Both the position numbers and the translations under genes were made by a program. A DNA stretch of 28,250 bases from a virus, in the IMG/VR virus record IMGVR_UViG_3300027710_001435, positions 1 through 28,250 of that record. One strand, 5' to 3'. Below the pieces are notes generated by a model. That model did no database searches, had not been told where the DNA came from, and saw only the letters and a list, made by a program, of their open reading frames with translations. Below, piece by piece: positions 20,489 to 28,250 of this stretch (position 1 is the first letter of the stretch; the number at the start of each line of letters is the position of its first letter).

Positions 20489-21077
20489 TAAAGTTCTCCA
20501 TTATATTATTAACTATTTCTTCAGATTGAAATGTATCCCATTTCTTTCTGTTTTCCTCACCTGTTATAAATCTTAAATTACATAGATGTCCTATAATCAT
20601 AGGGTCAATTTTAAGTTCATATCCCTGTTTAAAGGGTATGATGTGATCTACTTGAATATCTGTTTTCTTTTTACCAGTCACTGGCATTAAATTTTGCTTT
20701 CTAAGTCTATATAGAGACCGGCGAGTTGCCTTCCTACATTCTCTCTTGTATTTAACTAATTCATCATTTATCTGTTTTTTAGGCCTTTGATTGTTTAATT
20801 TGCCTTCCCAGTTTGGGTTTGATGAACCGGTCCATTTTTCTTTTTGTGTCGGATTATCTTTCCCCTTGTTCCAACCGTGACCCTTTTTAAGACCTTCTGT
20901 GTTTAGTTTAGACTTTTGGTCAGGTGTCATTTTTATACCCTTATTCCAAGGTATATTACCTACACGATTTATAGGATTTTTGCAAGGAGTTGAACAAAAC
21001 TCTAAAAATCTAGGTTTAGTTACAAACTCAATTCCACAATGCGAACAAGATATTAATAAGCCATATTTATTTTTCAT
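20472..21077 (-). CDS. HNH homing endonuclease, free-standing, next to iscU
   Basis: 201 aa. N-terminal zinc ribbon (CSHCGIEF...CSTPC), then two NUMOD3-like repeats (IPWNKGIKMTPDQKSKL and HGWNKGKDNPTQKEKW), a basic region, and an HNH core DIQVDHIIPFKQGYEL...HLCNLRFITGEENRKKW. Such proteins cut DNA in a cousin genome so that their gene is copied by recombination. The last 17 bases, including the stop, lie inside iscU, placing it as an intruder at the iscU 5' end. A GATAAATA late-like box precedes the ATG closely; no Shine-Dalgarno is evident. Confidence 0.9.
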   Translation of the reverse strand: MKNKYGLLISCSHCGIEFVTKPRFLEFCSTPCKNPINRVGNIPWNKGIKMTPDQKSKLNTEGLKKGHGWNKGKDNPTQKEKWTGSSNPNWEGKLNNQRPKKQINDELVKYKRECRKATRRSLYRLRKQNLMPVTGKKKTDIQVDHIIPFKQGYELKIDPMIIGHLCNLRFITGEENRKKWDTFQSEEIVNNIMENFNGIFR

Positions 21078-21125
21078 ATAACTATTTATCTAGGTGCGCC
21101 CGTTTGTGAGGTTTATCTGCTATAT

Positions 21126-21692
21126 TTAGTATGCTTCAGGTTCTTCATCTATTACTATCCAACCCAATTTCAATAAATCTTCTCGTATCTCATCAGTTAC
21201 AACACTTTCAGATACAAACTTTTTACCTTGTATATAGTATTCTTGCTGTTCTTTAGTTAGAGCAAGGAATTCATCATCATCTAGTATCTTAGCATCTCTG
21301 ATACCACTACAGTACCAATCAATGTAGTCGCCCTTTTCTTGCATATCAGCAATGATACCACCTGCACTTCTCCAACTACAATGCCATCGTTTCTCAGTTA
21401 GTATAGGGATAACATCGTTCTTAGTGAAGTCATTGTTGCACATTGCGGCATATAAGTTTTGTGCATACACATCACTTGTTTTTACCTTGTCAATAATCCA
21501 TTGAGTAGAACGCAGATCATACTCCATGTTATCTTTTTGCCATTCAGGATCTACTATCTTTTCTTTATCTTGTTGTTGATAGGACTTGTAAAGATTTAAA
21601 TAATCTTCACTAGGCTCTTTACCTTCTTCTGCACAGCGTTTGATATACGCTTCAGCTTGAAAGGTATGCCGTTCTGGACTACTACTTATCAT
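21126..21692 (-). CDS. Conserved T4-like phage protein of unknown function
   Basis: 188 aa, acidic. The segment NDFTKNDVIPILTEKRWHCSW followed by RSAGGIIADMQEKGDYIDW is of a type I associate with hypothetical proteins of T4-like cyanophages. The N-terminal third (AEAYIKRCAEEGKEPSEDYL) is helical. No catalytic motif seen; soluble. Overlaps the DUF2452-like gene by 11 bases, so co-translated. It ends 49 bases before the HNH gene, in a short gap in which I see only the endonuclease start region. Confidence 0.8.
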   Translation of the reverse strand: MISSSPERHTFQAEAYIKRCAEEGKEPSEDYLNLYKSYQQQDKEKIVDPEWQKDNMEYDLRSTQWIIDKVKTSDVYAQNLYAAMCNNDFTKNDVIPILTEKRWHCSWRSAGGIIADMQEKGDYIDWYCSGIRDAKILDDDEFLALTKEQQEYYIQGKKFVSESVVTDEIREDLLKLGWIVIDEEPEAY

Positions 21693-22158
21693 CTTCTACC
21701 TCTATCCATGTGTGATCGCCTAACCATTTTACTTTGCACAAATATTCATATTCAGTGGGAGCACTACTAGACCAATCATTGGGCCCATTAATACTCAACC
21801 TAGTAAACTGTTTTCTATGGTCATATAGTAACCAATATATACTACCATTTGATAATTGAAAATCATACTTTGCCGCATGAACCATATCTGTCAAATCAAG
21901 TCTATGCTTAATCTGTTCAGCTTGCTTCTGTAATACAGTTACTAGTTCCATGATTCTATCATATTCTTGCTTGGCATGCAACCTTGCAACATTAAGCATA
22001 ATATCTTTATGCTTCTCTACAGGTACTAAATCAAATTTGGGACCTGAACTTTCTGTAGCATACGGTGTTATATTACGATTAAAGAAGTGAATCAATGATC
22101 CACTACTAGTAGAATCATAACTACTAACACCGTTCGCTGAATTTGGTTTATCAAGCAT
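21682..22158 (-). CDS. DUF2452-like conserved phage protein
   Basis: 158 aa. HAAKYDFQLSNGSIYWLLYD and TRLSINGPNDWSS...YLCKVKWLGDHTW fit the DUF2452 pattern found in T4-like phages; function unknown. A coiled, helical middle (LHAKQEYDRIMELVTVLQKQ). It ends in TAG, which argues that UAG is an ordinary stop in this phage. Overlaps the SleB gene by 8 bases. Confidence 0.75.
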   Translation of the reverse strand: MLDKPNSANGVSSYDSTSSGSLIHFFNRNITPYATESSGPKFDLVPVEKHKDIMLNVARLHAKQEYDRIMELVTVLQKQAEQIKHRLDLTDMVHAAKYDFQLSNGSIYWLLYDHRKQFTRLSINGPNDWSSSAPTEYEYLCKVKWLGDHTWIEVEDDK

Positions 22159-22762
22159 CTTCTAACTTAGTTTTAACTTTTTGTTTCCTTTTTTCTTTGG
22201 AATAAAAGATATGATTACCAATCTTCTTTACTTGTTGATAGGGCCATGAAGGTTGAACAGATAAGTTATGAAAGAATAGTGTAGACTTTGGTACAACATC
22301 TTCATAAGCGTTGTATGCCATAACATCATATGCTATTTCTTTTGCTTGTAAGTAGCTTGGGTTGTTTTTGTTTGGTTCACCTTTGTTTGCACATACCCAA
22401 CTGAACTGACAAAGTTTAGCTTTGTACATATCACCATACTCATTCTCTGTTTCAACATAAGTTGCTTGATAGATAACATTGCATGGGTTAGAACCGAAGC
22501 CATGATTAACACGATTCATTACTACTCTAGCTACTGCGGCTTGTCCATTAAATGGTTCACCTTTTGCTTCATAGTAGATATTCTTTGCCATGCAGGCAAG
22601 TTGTTTTGGATCTACTGCTTTAGCTACTTTAGCAACTTCGGCAACAGGTTCAGGTGTGCTATCGAATAAGAAATATCTTTCTTCTGTATTAGTAAGAAAT
22701 AAACCAACTACTAGAACTAGTATGCCGGCGACTATCCTTAAAAATTTAATTTTATCGCTCAT
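22151..22762 (-). CDS. SleB-type cell wall hydrolase with N-terminal membrane anchor
   Basis: 203 aa from ATG at 22762, chosen because GAAAGGA lies 8 bases upstream; an in-frame TTG at 22798 is less likely. A hydrophobic anchor or signal (FLRIVAGILVLVVGLFL) is followed by a Hydrolase_2 domain: LACMAKNIYYEAKGEPFNGQ with the conserved Glu, AVARVVMNRV, CQFSW and FFHN. The family cleaves peptidoglycan as a lytic transglycosylase-like enzyme. In a phage it may act in lysis or be carried on the virion. Basic C-terminal tail (KEKRKQKVKTK). Confidence 0.9.
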   Translation of the reverse strand: MSDKIKFLRIVAGILVLVVGLFLTNTEERYFLFDSTPEPVAEVAKVAKAVDPKQLACMAKNIYYEAKGEPFNGQAAVARVVMNRVNHGFGSNPCNVIYQATYVETENEYGDMYKAKLCQFSWVCANKGEPNKNNPSYLQAKEIAYDVMAYNAYEDVVPKSTLFFHNLSVQPSWPYQQVKKIGNHIFYSKEKRKQKVKTKLEDA

Positions 22763-22779
22763 AGGAAAAATCCTTTCGT

Positions 22780-24771
22780 TTATGCAAGATTCCAGCAATC
22801 ACAGTTGCAACGGATAACTTCGTCAATTGCTTCGTCAACTGTGTATGTGCTGGGCATGAGGGTTGCTGATGTATACCACGAATTTAAGTTAGGTGGTATT
22901 AAGTTTGAGTAAGGAGATCCGGCAAACGATCCAGGTCTGTTTGGATCACCTATATCAATTGGTAATCCGGGTACCTGTCCTCCAAAACTCGGGTTAGTTA
23001 CGATATATTCTCCGGTGCCAACATTTATAGTGCCAGTGGGTTGAGGTATTACATCTGCACCGTCACGTATAACGATGGGAGTAGATGGTGTAGTTGTTAC
23101 TGGAACAAAAGGTGTTGTTGGGTTTGCAATAGTAGAACCACTAGGTATATTTGGGTTAGCGGTCCCAGTTGGCAACGTTCCGTTTGCTATTAACACTCTT
23201 TGTTGCTCGTATGGTAGTCTGTCAATAATGTTATTATCTAACGAAATGCCTAATGCTGTCAAGCGACTTTGGTTACGATTCTCTCTCATCATACCCACAA
23301 TGCTCTGTCCACCTATTGTGTCCCAATTTGAAATGTTTTCTATTGTTTGGGCATACATATGTGGTTCGGTGTCTTTGCCATATTGCGGAATAGAATCAAC
23401 AAATGTGTAAATAGTAGTTGGGTAAAGAGATAAGAAGTTTTCTCTAGGATTGGGTAATGGTGGACGCAATCCCTCTTGTCTAGCACGTTGTTCAATTGTT
23501 AATTGGGTACCTGTTGCATTCCAGTAGTCATTTAACTTTTGACAACTTGCTCTGTTATTAGTATTAATATTATCAATCTCTGCATTTGCTTGACCAATAT
23601 AACCTGTTATAGGGTTGTTCATACCAGGGCTACTACCACCGCGCGGCCAGAACCAAGTACCTTCAGACTTTGTACCTTTGTATGAAATAGCAAATCCGGG
23701 AGTGTTTCTTCCGTCAGTAGAAAAGTCACCGTTAGATTTTATAGGTAACATTTCAATGGGAGGTGCTTCAATTGTAATTATTTCTTCTGGCATGTTAGCA
23801 CGAACCCACCCATCATCTTTAGGTGGGTAAAAAGGCGGGGTAGTAGCTGGGTATATAGTTGGAGCCCAATTATCTTGTACAGTGTGCGCCCATAAATAAG
23901 AGCCGCCAAAATTGTCAGATGTTGATACCCTGCCAAACATACCCGGGATATCATTATCATCTCGACCTACACTCGACACAGATGACGCGCCTACATTGTT
24001 AGGTGCTATAGTAACAATTGGATTCGGGGCGGTGCCTCGACCATAGCCTCCACCGGAAACAGATAAATTAAATGTAATTCTATAATACCAATCATATTCT
24101 TCCGGAGAACCCGGATGTGACCAATACACCGGCGAGTCGGTTGGGGCAAATGAATATGGAGTGTCATCATACGGTACAGGTGGTGGTTCAGGTGGTGGTT
24201 CAGGTGGAGTAGGGTTGTAATTAGGATTAGGTGGATTAGCAGCCGCAGTTGGTGGCACATATGGTTTAGTAATCACATACCAATATGGTTGTTCGATGCT
24301 GAACTTAGCACGTTGATGTGTTACTGCAAGATACGTTTCATGGTATATGTTAAACAACTTGCGTGTTGCTACTTGGTTTAACTTATTGTATATACCTTCA
24401 AAACCGCATTCAGGTAATAATGGGCCTAAATATGAACGCCCATTATAAGGCAATCCACTCATACAACCAAAGAAGTCACTCATAGTGTAAGAACCTTGAG
24501 GGCCACTACCTAAAGCAATTTTAGGTCTACCGGCTGTGCGTAGTGGTAAATTAGTAGGAACTAAGTTATTACTATTAGCATTAGTATTCAATCCTACCAT
24601 AGTTTCCATAGTAGTTACAACTTGTGCAAACTTTTCAATTTGTACTTCTTGTATGTTTTGTATCTGCTGCATTGCCGCACTAAATGCGCCGGCAGCCACA
24701 GCTATGTCAGGTGGGAGTATACCTGTTAAGTATGATCCATATCCTTTTGATGGTTGTTGTATTTCTGCCAT
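22780..24771 (-). CDS. Large virion structural protein, Pro-rich
   Basis: 663 aa. N-terminus MAEIQQPSKGYGSYLTGILPPD resembles T4-like cyanophage virion proteins. Helical region 25-60, then a proline-rich linker near 180-200 (NPTPPEPPPEPPP), Gly/Ser/Thr-rich beta-like middle parts, and a C-terminal CNCDCW. The amino acid profile (Asn, Pro, Gly, Thr) is that of tail, baseplate or neck components. Starts 1 base after the stop of the next virion gene, with which it is surely co-expressed. Exact location in the particle is not decidable here. Confidence 0.75.
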   Translation of the reverse strand: MAEIQQPSKGYGSYLTGILPPDIAVAAGAFSAAMQQIQNIQEVQIEKFAQVVTTMETMVGLNTNANSNNLVPTNLPLRTAGRPKIALGSGPQGSYTMSDFFGCMSGLPYNGRSYLGPLLPECGFEGIYNKLNQVATRKLFNIYHETYLAVTHQRAKFSIEQPYWYVITKPYVPPTAAANPPNPNYNPTPPEPPPEPPPVPYDDTPYSFAPTDSPVYWSHPGSPEEYDWYYRITFNLSVSGGGYGRGTAPNPIVTIAPNNVGASSVSSVGRDDNDIPGMFGRVSTSDNFGGSYLWAHTVQDNWAPTIYPATTPPFYPPKDDGWVRANMPEEIITIEAPPIEMLPIKSNGDFSTDGRNTPGFAISYKGTKSEGTWFWPRGGSSPGMNNPITGYIGQANAEIDNINTNNRASCQKLNDYWNATGTQLTIEQRARQEGLRPPLPNPRENFLSLYPTTIYTFVDSIPQYGKDTEPHMYAQTIENISNWDTIGGQSIVGMMRENRNQSRLTALGISLDNNIIDRLPYEQQRVLIANGTLPTGTANPNIPSGSTIANPTTPFVPVTTTPSTPIVIRDGADVIPQPTGTINVGTGEYIVTNPSFGGQVPGLPIDIGDPNRPGSFAGSPYSNLIPPNLNSWYTSATLMPSTYTVDEAIDEVIRCNCDCWNLA

Positions 24772-24772
24772 G

Positions 24773-26371
24773 TTATCTTACCTGATTATTAAGAGTATCA
24801 TACGCTCTGCCACTACCATCTTGAGTAGTGGTAGTATTTCTACCCGGAGCTGTTGTTGTCTGTGTAATAGCATTTAACTCTGATAAATTGTCAGTTGTAG
24901 GTGATGCCGCCGGTACTATATCATTGATTAATGGAGTACCAACTGGAGTTTGAGTGCCAATTTGATTCAGCACTTGTGTGCTTGTCAAATCTGAATTCAC
25001 TGTACCAGATAAGTTATAGATCGGGAATGCTATCTTACTATTTTGTGCGCCGTTCTGCGTTCCAGTATTGTATAACTGAACGGTTAATGTCTTGTAACTA
25101 GTAGGGAACATCTTTGCCGGATTTAACAAATCTGCTAATGAACTTAATCCAGCAGTCTTACAATTCAATGGAACTAATACTTCATTTAAAGTATCTCCCA
25201 CTGTAATGTAATATGCGGCGTATAGTTTGCGTTCTTGGTCAGTAGTAGGCTGTGATATGTTTGATATAATCTCTCCTAATATATCAACCGGGATACCTGC
25301 TGATATAATTGCTAAACTTAAATTTTTAGTTAATGCATTATACTTTACTAATGTCTTTAATAAGTTTGATGGCAAGCCATATGTTGCAATAGTAGACAAA
25401 TCAATTGCTTTACCTAGTGCTATTAAGTCTTGACCAAATGCCTTTGTTGCTAAACTTACGTTAGTGATATCACCAGTAATAAGGTCATTCATATTACTGT
25501 ATGTACCTTCTAAGAAGTCTTTGCTGTTGTCTACACTAAGAATAGCATTGTTGGAATACCCAATAAAGCCATATGCACTTTGCCATTGTTGTAGAAAGTC
25601 TCTGTAACCTGCTGGATTTAGGCTATCACCTCGTTCTAGGGTAGAATTATAATTAAACTCCATCCATGCTTGTAGTGCAAACAATCTTAAATATGCCCAC
25701 TGTGTTGCAGGATTTGGATCAGAACTATCTAAGTTATTTTTATATGTAGAACCGCCCCAGCCTTTAGTATCACCTAAGTTAAATGTACCAGTTCCAAATC
25801 TACCTATCATTTCTTCCCATGTATATACTATTGATTTGGCATTACCTAATCCTGGTACTTGTGTATCAATTACAAATGAGCCCGGAGAAGTTGCAGTGCC
25901 ATAAGATGCGGTTGAATATACTCTGAATTTACCTGATGATCCACTTTCAATTAACCAATTGCCATTGTATCCGCCGGGGGTTGCACCATTGATTCTTACA
26001 TACGATCCGGGCGTGAGTGCAAAAGGTTGATTATACACTACGTCAAAGTAAAATTGTTCAGTACCTGAAATTACTCCAGATGTAATACTTGTTATAGGTA
26101 TAGAACGTGTGCCTCCACCTATACTGATAAGATTGTTATATACATCATTGTAAGGTATACCATCGGCATTACCTCCATATCCTTCATGTATAGCATGAGT
26201 AATGACACGCAATACAGTTTCTTGTACTAATCTACCAAAAGTATAACTAGGGAAGGTGCGTGATGTTCCTGACCAAGATTCAAACTTGGCGTTGATTCGT
26301 AAACCCTCAATATTTAATAAGGAGTTAAGACTATTAACTCCTAATGGACTTTGTTTTCCTGTATCGCTCAT
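24773..26371 (-). CDS. Virion structural protein (T4-like, cyanophage type)
   Basis: 532 aa. MSDTGKQSPLGVNSLNSLL is a start I associate with structural proteins of T4-like cyanophages located next to the PAAR protein. Beta-rich; a segment at 110-165 (YVRINGATPGGYNGNWLIES) looks like a small beta-barrel insertion. The C-terminus is Thr/Asn-rich and low in complexity. Overlaps the PAAR gene by 4 bases, suggesting tail-tip or baseplate assembly. No enzymatic motif. Confidence 0.78.
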   Translation of the reverse strand: MSDTGKQSPLGVNSLNSLLNIEGLRINAKFESWSGTSRTFPSYTFGRLVQETVLRVITHAIHEGYGGNADGIPYNDVYNNLISIGGGTRSIPITSITSGVISGTEQFYFDVVYNQPFALTPGSYVRINGATPGGYNGNWLIESGSSGKFRVYSTASYGTATSPGSFVIDTQVPGLGNAKSIVYTWEEMIGRFGTGTFNLGDTKGWGGSTYKNNLDSSDPNPATQWAYLRLFALQAWMEFNYNSTLERGDSLNPAGYRDFLQQWQSAYGFIGYSNNAILSVDNSKDFLEGTYSNMNDLITGDITNVSLATKAFGQDLIALGKAIDLSTIATYGLPSNLLKTLVKYNALTKNLSLAIISAGIPVDILGEIISNISQPTTDQERKLYAAYYITVGDTLNEVLVPLNCKTAGLSSLADLLNPAKMFPTSYKTLTVQLYNTGTQNGAQNSKIAFPIYNLSGTVNSDLTSTQVLNQIGTQTPVGTPLINDIVPAASPTTDNLSELNAITQTTTAPGRNTTTTQDGSGRAYDTLNNQVR

Positions 26372-26640
26372 TGTACAAACACATCAGGACTTCCCTGTGC
26401 CATATGATGACCACAAGAATTACCTGACCCTACTTTAGCTACTGCTATGCCGTCAGCGAATACAGTAGGACTACCATTTGTTATTGTAGCACTATTATGA
26501 GGTCCTTTGAAGGGGGCGTGGGGACTAATCTTGCTGCCTTGCTGTCCTACTAATATACCATTAGCAAAGACTGTCCTGGCTCCTGCAACGATTGCACCCT
26601 TCATCTCATTTGTATCACCTATACGGCATATTTGTGGCAT
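26368..26640 (-). CDS. PAAR-repeat tail spike-tip protein (T4 gp5.4-like)
   Basis: 90 aa. GDTNEMKGAIVAGARTVFANG, PFKGPHNSATITNGSPTVFADG and SCGHHMAQGSPDVFVQ show the PAAR pattern with paired His/Cys that bind the apical metal. PAAR proteins sharpen the spike of contractile tails (T4 gp5.4, T6SS). Length is typical. AAAGGA lies 8 bases before the ATG, and a CATAAATA box (26661-26668) is suitably placed for late expression. Confidence 0.93.
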   Translation of the reverse strand: MPQICRIGDTNEMKGAIVAGARTVFANGILVGQQGSKISPHAPFKGPHNSATITNGSPTVFADGIAVAKVGSGNSCGHHMAQGSPDVFVQ

Positions 26641-26660
26641 TGTTTATCCTTTGTTATTAG

Positions 26661-26668
26661 TATTTATG
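26661..26668 (-). promoter_or_regulatory. Late promoter-like box upstream of the PAAR operon
   Basis: CATAAATA on the minus strand, 20 bases before the PAAR ATG, with AAAGGA between; good placement for a T4-type late transcript. Confidence 0.6.
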
Positions 26669-26752
26669 ATAAATAAAAGTGTAATCCACGAGAATCTGAC
26701 CTCCCCGACTACTCTAACTGCTATTCATTGATAAAGGAGCAATCAGCATGAG

Positions 26753-26760
26753 TATTTATA
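26753..26760 (-). promoter_or_regulatory. T4-type late promoter box (exact TATAAATA)
   Basis: Exact TATAAATA in the gap between the 102-aa gene and the PAAR operon, about 110 bases upstream of the PAAR ATG. Confidence 0.65.
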
Positions 26761-26768
26761 ATTGTGAG

Positions 26769-27077
26769 TTAGCCTTGTAATACAATTTTCTTATCAGGAA
26801 TTTTTAGGCCGGTAGTCGCTTCCAAATATTTTAATTTGATGCTATCATCAGTTTCTGCATACATTGCAATACTAGAAGTGTTTAACTTGAATTCACCCTT
26901 TGGATCTGCGGTAAACATGCTAGGAATCATTTGCATTCCTTGTTGTGTAGGTGCAATAGAGACAGGTTCTTCAATAATAATGAAGTCTCCACCTGCTTGT
27001 CTAACTTTAGCGATTAGTTCTTCGCCCGAGTTAAGCTTAAATGTGAATACTTTGTTTGGTTCTAGTGCTATTTGCAT
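26769..27077 (-). CDS. Conserved T4-like phage protein, small beta-barrel type
   Basis: 102 aa. KLNSGEELIAKVRQAGGDFIIIEEPVSIAP followed by SMFTADPKGEFKLNTSSIA resembles an Lsm/SH3-like small barrel found in T4-like cyanophages; function unknown. Soluble. Its ATG overlaps the glutaredoxin stop by one base (TAATG). Last gene of the nrdB-grx unit before the late-promoter gap. Confidence 0.8.
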   Translation of the reverse strand: MQIALEPNKVFTFKLNSGEELIAKVRQAGGDFIIIEEPVSIAPTQQGMQMIPSMFTADPKGEFKLNTSSIAMYAETDDSIKLKYLEATTGLKIPDKKIVLQG

Positions 27078-27307
27078 TAATTACTTTCTGTTAATTTTTG
27101 TTTAAGTTCGGTGAAACCACCGATCAGTACACCATCTAAAATGATTTGTGGTACTGTACGTGCTGTTGGGATTGCTTCAAGCAATTCTTCTCTTGTATAA
27201 CCATCTCCGATCTTACGTTCTTCGAACGTAATACCCTTTTGTGTTAATAGTGCCTTTGCTTGGTCGCAATAGGGGCAATGGTACTTTGACCAAATAACTG
27301 CTTTCAT
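27077..27307 (-). CDS. grx: Glutaredoxin
   Basis: 76 aa, near the short size of NrdH/glutaredoxin-3 types. CPYC active site at 11-14, TVPQIILDG (cis-Pro strand) and GGFTEL (GSH-binding loop). Supplies electrons to ribonucleotide reductase, in keeping with nrdB 14 bases upstream. AAAGGA precedes the ATG. Confidence 0.95.
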   Translation of the reverse strand: MKAVIWSKYHCPYCDQAKALLTQKGITFEERKIGDGYTREELLEAIPTARTVPQIILDGVLIGGFTELKQKLTESN

Positions 27308-27321
27308 TTTTATTTTCCTTT

Positions 27322-28212
27322 TTAAATATTTGGTAGTTCATCATAGTTTAATGATTCACTCATTATTCCTATGACATAGTTAGTTGATTCAGTTTCCTGC
27401 AATGCAGATTGTTTCTTACTAGTATCACTATGTTTAGTAAACCAAGGAATAGGAGTACTCTTTGGCGCAGGAGTATTATATTTAATACCAATAGCTTTTA
27501 GTGCATCATTTGCTGTATAGTCAACAAAATCTTTCAATACAGTTGCATTCAATCCTATAACAGGGCCCATCTTAAACAAATAGTCAGCCCAGTCTTTTTC
27601 TTCACGGATAACATCCATATAAAGTTGATAGACTTCGGCTTCACACTCTGATTTAACTTGTGCGAAACGACTATCTTCTTTAACTACTTGATTAATAAGA
27701 TAAGCAGTCCAGCCTTTATGTAACAATTCATCTTGGAGAATTAAACTGATAATGTTGCCATTACCAATAAAGATTTTGTTCTCAACCATTGCTAAACTTG
27801 TAGCAAATGATACCATAAAGCGGAATGCTTCTAATGCATAACTAGCATGTAATGCCATGTAGATTGCTTTGATGTGCTCTTTTTCATTGACATTTTCACC
27901 TAACTCTTTACGGCAGTTAACTTTGTGTAGTTCATCATAGTAACGACCAACACTGCTTGCCATGTCTACAATCTCTTTTGTATCATGGATAGTGTTGAAT
28001 ACATCTTTAGGTACATTATAGATGTTACGAATGATGTGACTGTAACTGCGACTGTGGATGTTAGTCTCAAAGAAACTCCAATTGTAAATCAATGCTTCTA
28101 ATTCAGGCAATGACACAACCGGCGTGAATACTTGACTAGGTGCTCTACCTTGCAAGCTATCTAGTGCTGTTTGACGCAATAGGTTACTAGTAAAGATATG
28201 CTTAACTGCATC
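27322..28212 (-). CDS. nrdB: Ribonucleotide reductase class I beta subunit, 5' end missing
   Basis: About 296 aa visible. Reading begins at 28212 (DAVKHIF), matching E. coli NrdB from its KHIF segment; about 75 N-terminal residues, including the Asp metal ligand, are outside. HSRSY carries the radical Tyr; DELLH supplies Glu/His ligands, and KIFIGNG precedes it. EEKDWADYLFKMG and the C-terminal YDELPNI tail that docks on NrdA are present. The first metal Glu is in FETNIHSRSY, one residue further from His than in E. coli (SETIHSRSY). The true sequence stops at about 28213, where an inverted copy begins. Confidence 0.93.
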   Translation of the reverse strand, partial: DAVKHIFTSNLLRQTALDSLQGRAPSQVFTPVVSLPELEALIYNWSFFETNIHSRSYSHIIRNIYNVPKDVFNTIHDTKEIVDMASSVGRYYDELHKVNCRKELGENVNEKEHIKAIYMALHASYALEAFRFMVSFATSLAMVENKIFIGNGNIISLILQDELLHKGWTAYLINQVVKEDSRFAQVKSECEAEVYQLYMDVIREEKDWADYLFKMGPVIGLNATVLKDFVDYTANDALKAIGIKYNTPAPKSTPIPWFTKHSDTSKKQSALQETESTNYVIGIMSESLNYDELPNI

Positions 28213-28250
28213 ACTTTACTAGTAACCTATTGCGTCAAACAGCACTAGAT
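28159..28250. repeat. Perfect 37-bp inverted repeat ending at the window end
   Basis: 28159-28195 and 28214-28250 are exact reverse complements around an 18-base loop. The left arm is genuine nrdB coding sequence, so the right arm breaks the gene. Most likely a fold-back read or amplification chimera at a contig end. Confidence 0.9.

Noticed and set aside
28159-28250. Hairpin telomere or phage genome end
   Set aside because: The repeat cuts a conserved gene in mid-frame; a chimeric contig end is far more likely.
1-28250. CRISPR array, insertion sequence, integrase or attachment site
   Set aside because: No regularly spaced direct repeats with spacers, no transposase or integrase motif and no terminal repeats of an IS were seen; the 98-bp repeats are promoter units.

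Overview
The window looks like part of a T4-like (Straboviridae or cyanophage-like myovirus) phage genome. The evidence is a run of typical T4-like genes on the minus strand at the right (NrdB, glutaredoxin, a PAAR tail-tip protein, two large virion proteins, a SleB-type hydrolase and a DUF2452-like protein), TATAAATA late-promoter boxes, a 15-gene tRNA array and two free-standing homing endonuclease genes. Two Bug/TctC-type periplasmic receptors suggest a betaproteobacterial (Burkholderiales-like, perhaps freshwater) host; this is inference. The window's last 37 bases are an inverted copy of sequence just inside it, which suggests a contig end with a chimeric join.

Layout. 1-243: end of an unknown plus-strand gene. 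245-2867: fifteen minus-strand tRNAs (three with anticodon CAT, plus Leu, two Lys, Arg, Glu, Phe, Ala, a Tyr-like one, Pro, Gln, Asp, Asn). They are interrupted by a homing endonuclease gene, three near-consensus sigma-70 promoters and structured gaps; one gap encodes a 7-residue Lys/Arg-rich leader peptide. 2907-4540: a 2OG-oxygenase-like gene, a densely folded candidate non-coding RNA, two small genes of 53 and 57 codons, a terminator and three sigma-70 promoters repeated at exactly 98 bp. 4579-18641: a dense accessory island. It holds a PaaK-like adenylate-forming enzyme, two Bug receptors, an SGNH hydrolase-like protein, two PP-loop (asparagine synthase-like) enzymes, a fatty acid hydroxylase, two acyl desaturases, two GNAT-like proteins, three more 2OG-oxygenase-like proteins and two radical SAM enzymes. 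Stops and starts overlap throughout, so it probably makes or modifies a fatty-acyl or amide product, or remodels the host envelope. 18642-20488: ahpD, ahpC, a small CxxC protein and iscU. 20472-28212: HNH endonuclease, then the T4-like structural and nucleotide genes.

The most striking feature is iscU (20099-20488). The gene is full length and highly conserved, but a 9-base insertion places an in-frame UAG directly after the GGU codon of the ACG ligand motif, and a second GGU follows two codons later (GGU UAG UUA GGU GAU). Hopping from the first GGU to the second would restore the exact family sequence ACG-DVM. This is the same take-off/landing logic as T4 gene 60 bypassing. As in T4, an HNH endonuclease gene lies against the affected gene, overlapping its start by 17 bases. 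Split translation from a downstream ATG, or a dead gene, are the alternatives.
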